Assembly: GCA_943330925.2 (NCBI GenBank)
Contig: CALQJP020000100.1
Coordinates: 1-7,783 of the forward strand
DNA length: 7,783 nucleotides
From: Chryseobacterium gleum
GTDB taxonomy: Bacteria; Bacteroidota; Bacteroidia; Flavobacteriales_D; Sanyastnellaceae
Reading direction: 5' to 3'
In this document: piece after piece, positions 6,303-7,783 of the stretch
Layout: each line of letters begins with the position of its first letter
Numbering within the stretch: position 1 is the stretch's first letter
Notes under the pieces: generated by a model
Seen by the model: only the letters and a program-made list of their open reading frames with translations
What the model was told of the DNA's origin: nothing
Database searches by the model: none
Made by a program: the position numbers and the translations under genes

Positions 6303-7783
6303 CTATGCAATCAGTTTGCTGATTTTATTTCGATCGGTTTTCCCATTGACATTAAGCGGGAAGGGCTGAACAAACACAAACTTTTTCGGTAGCATGTAGA
6401 CGGGCAGTTTTGTTTTCAGGTAAGTAACCAATTCGCGTGTGTCGAATTCGGATGTTTCAAATGCGAGGGCAATTTCTGAGTTGCCGCTAGTATCTGTAAC
6501 TGCCAATGCTACGAGATTGGTTTTCTGAAAGAACTGTTTTGCGTGAAATTCGATTTCGGTGAGTTCAACGCGGAAGCCTTGAATTTTTACTTGAAAATCG
6601 ACGCGCCCAACGTACAGTAAATCGCCTTCGCTATCAGACCTGCACAAATCGCCTGTCTTGTAAAATCGCTCTGTTTTGCCTTGGTATTCTGCGTGAAAAA
6701 AGGACTCGCGATTTTTTTCTTCGTTACGCCAGTAGCCGGCTGTGAGTTGTTTTCCGCCTAAGCAAAGCTGACCTTCTTGTCCGTTGTCAAGGATGTTGTT
6801 GTTTTCATCGATGATGACAGTGAGGTTGCCTTCCATCGCTTTGCCGATACTCAATACACCGTTGAGGTGTTTGTTTGAGTTATTGCGCTCATACGTGTAG
6901 TAGGTGCAGAAGATGGTGTCTTCTGTTGGTCCGTATACGTTTTGAATGGTTGCGTTGGGAAGGCAACGACTCCATTCTTCGGTAATGTCGAGTGGCAGTG
7001 CTTCGCCGCAAAAGAGACTGTATCTCATTTCCGGCAGATTGATTTCATCGAAGTATGGCCTGAGATGATGCAGTACCGAAGGCACCATCAGAGCTACTGT
7101 GAGTTGATGGTCTTCCATCAATTCAAAGATGTAGCTGTATTTTATTTTGTCTTTCGGAATGGTAAAACAGCAAGCTCCTTTGCACAGAGGCGCCAGGTAG
7201 GACATTACGGAAAGGTCGAATGTCAGATCGAACATTTGTAGCACTTTGTCGTGCTCTGTTATCTCAAGCGATATCTTCCAGAAGGCATCCATGAAGGCGC
7301 TCACATTACTTCTTGAAATAGGTACGCCTTTCGGTTGGCCGGTTGTGCCCGAGGTAAACAAAATATAGGCATCGGCTTCAGCCGGTGCCTGTTTGGGTAT
7401 TAAGTCTAGATTGCCTTGTTCAAGTTGGCGCGAGGCAATCATTGCGCAAGGGAATTGGAAGACGATTTCGGAGGAATCTAAAATGGTTTGCAGCGAAGCC
7501 TGTTGGATGATGTTCAGGTTTCTGTCTTCCGGCGCTTCCGGGCTCAGCGGAACATATGCCTTCCCTTCCAGCCAAAGTGCGATGATCGACGCGTAAGTTT
7601 CCAGATCGTCGTTCGCCACAAGGCCGATGTGTTGTTGTTGCGCATAAACGGGCTTAGCAATTTCCGTTCTGATATTCGAGATTACCTGAGCAAACGCGGC
7701 GTAGGTGTATGCTTGTTGATTTATCAGAAACGCATTGCGATCACTGTATCGACTTGCGTTGGCAGATATTTCAAATAGTAAAT
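6303..7783 (-). CDS. Amino-acid adenylating enzyme, DltA-like (start just outside window)
   Basis: This cytoplasmic ANL-superfamily enzyme activates a carboxylate with ATP and loads it on a carrier protein. The frame is open to the window edge: 492 residues are visible, so only a few N-terminal residues are missing compared with the roughly 500 of DltA. The GTG at 7619 is an internal valine, since the residues before it (for example AYTYAAFAQVISNI) are normal adenylation-domain sequence. Motifs in window numbering: A3 FTSGTTGQPKGV (142-153), A4 FDLSVM (188-193) with Asp189 for the substrate amino group, FCGEALP (257-263), A5 NVYGPTE (281-287), A7 YKTGDL (374-379), A8 GRVDFQVKIQGFRVE (392-406) and A10 NGKTDR (479-484) with Lys481. 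FDLSVM and FCGE are DltA-like; NRPS domains usually have GGE. The Asp189-Cys258 spacing (69) is close to that of the D-Ala-binding pair in DltA (71 as I recall). It is a stand-alone enzyme with no fused carrier or condensation domain. D-Ala or another small amino acid is the likely substrate. Confidence 0.93.
   Translation of the reverse strand, partial: LLFEISANASRYSDRNAFLINQQAYTYAAFAQVISNIRTEIAKPVYAQQQHIGLVANDDLETYASIIALWLEGKAYVPLSPEAPEDRNLNIIQQASLQTILDSSEIVFQFPCAMIASRQLEQGNLDLIPKQAPAEADAYILFTSGTTGQPKGVPISRSNVSAFMDAFWKISLEITEHDKVLQMFDLTFDLSVMSYLAPLCKGACCFTIPKDKIKYSYIFELMEDHQLTVALMVPSVLHHLRPYFDEINLPEMRYSLFCGEALPLDITEEWSRCLPNATIQNVYGPTEDTIFCTYYTYERNNSNKHLNGVLSIGKAMEGNLTVIIDENNNILDNGQEGQLCLGGKQLTAGYWRNEEKNRESFFHAEYQGKTERFYKTGDLCRSDSEGDLLYVGRVDFQVKIQGFRVELTEIEFHAKQFFQKTNLVALAVTDTSGNSEIALAFETSEFDTRELVTYLKTKLPVYMLPKKFVFVQPFPLNVNGKTDRNKISKLIA

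Noticed and set aside
7617..7619. GTG at 7619 as the start of the adenylating enzyme
   Set aside because: The frame stays open to the window edge and the upstream residues match the normal N-terminal part of adenylation domains, so this is an internal valine.
3007..7783. The operon as a nonribosomal peptide synthetase cluster
   Set aside because: There is no condensation, thioesterase or multi-module protein; the adenylating enzyme stands alone and the MBOAT/SGNH pair fits Dlt-like transfer.
1..7783. Mobile elements, CRISPR arrays, tRNA or rRNA genes
   Set aside because: No transposase or integrase motifs, no regularly spaced repeats, and no room for RNA genes outside the packed coding regions.

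Overview
The window looks like chromosomal DNA from a Gram-negative member of the Bacteroidota. Three things point there: a queuine tRNA-ribosyltransferase of the form I recall from that phylum (DSGGYQVYSL, no Cys zinc cluster), an LptF/LptG-type permease directly behind it, and start codons without clear Shine-Dalgarno sequences. Base composition looks similar on both sides of the window by eye, so nothing marks a recent insertion.

Left half (1-2885, plus strand). First comes the C-terminal part of a protein that looks like an alpha/beta hydrolase but seems to lack the usual nucleophile (1-626, cut by the window edge). After 40 bases comes tgt (667-1803), which makes the tRNA base exchange leading to queuosine. 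It overlaps by one base (TGATG) a six-helix LptF/LptG permease (1803-2885) of the lipopolysaccharide export machine. A 121-base gap (2886-3006) with a perfect 8-bp inverted repeat separates these genes from the right half, which is transcribed towards them.

Right half (7783-3007, minus strand). Five tightly packed genes form one apparent operon that resembles the dltABCD system for D-alanylation of teichoic acids, with one extra gene. In transcription order they are: an amino-acid adenylating enzyme close in motifs to DltA (start just outside the window), a GNAT-type N-acyltransferase, a phosphopantetheine carrier protein, a membrane-bound O-acyltransferase (MBOAT, DltB/AlgI type), and a membrane-anchored SGNH-type protein (DltD/AlgJ/PatB-like position and architecture). 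Junctions are 0, 7, 14 and -1 bases.

The inferred pathway is as follows. The adenylating enzyme activates a small amino acid and loads it on the carrier; the GNAT protein may modify its amino group; the MBOAT passes the acyl group across the inner membrane; and the SGNH protein transfers it to an exported glycan. A Gram-negative cell has no teichoic acid, so the acceptor must be something else (LPS, capsule, exopolysaccharide or another surface glycan). The acceptor and the transferred group are both unknown. This cassette is the most interesting content of the window.
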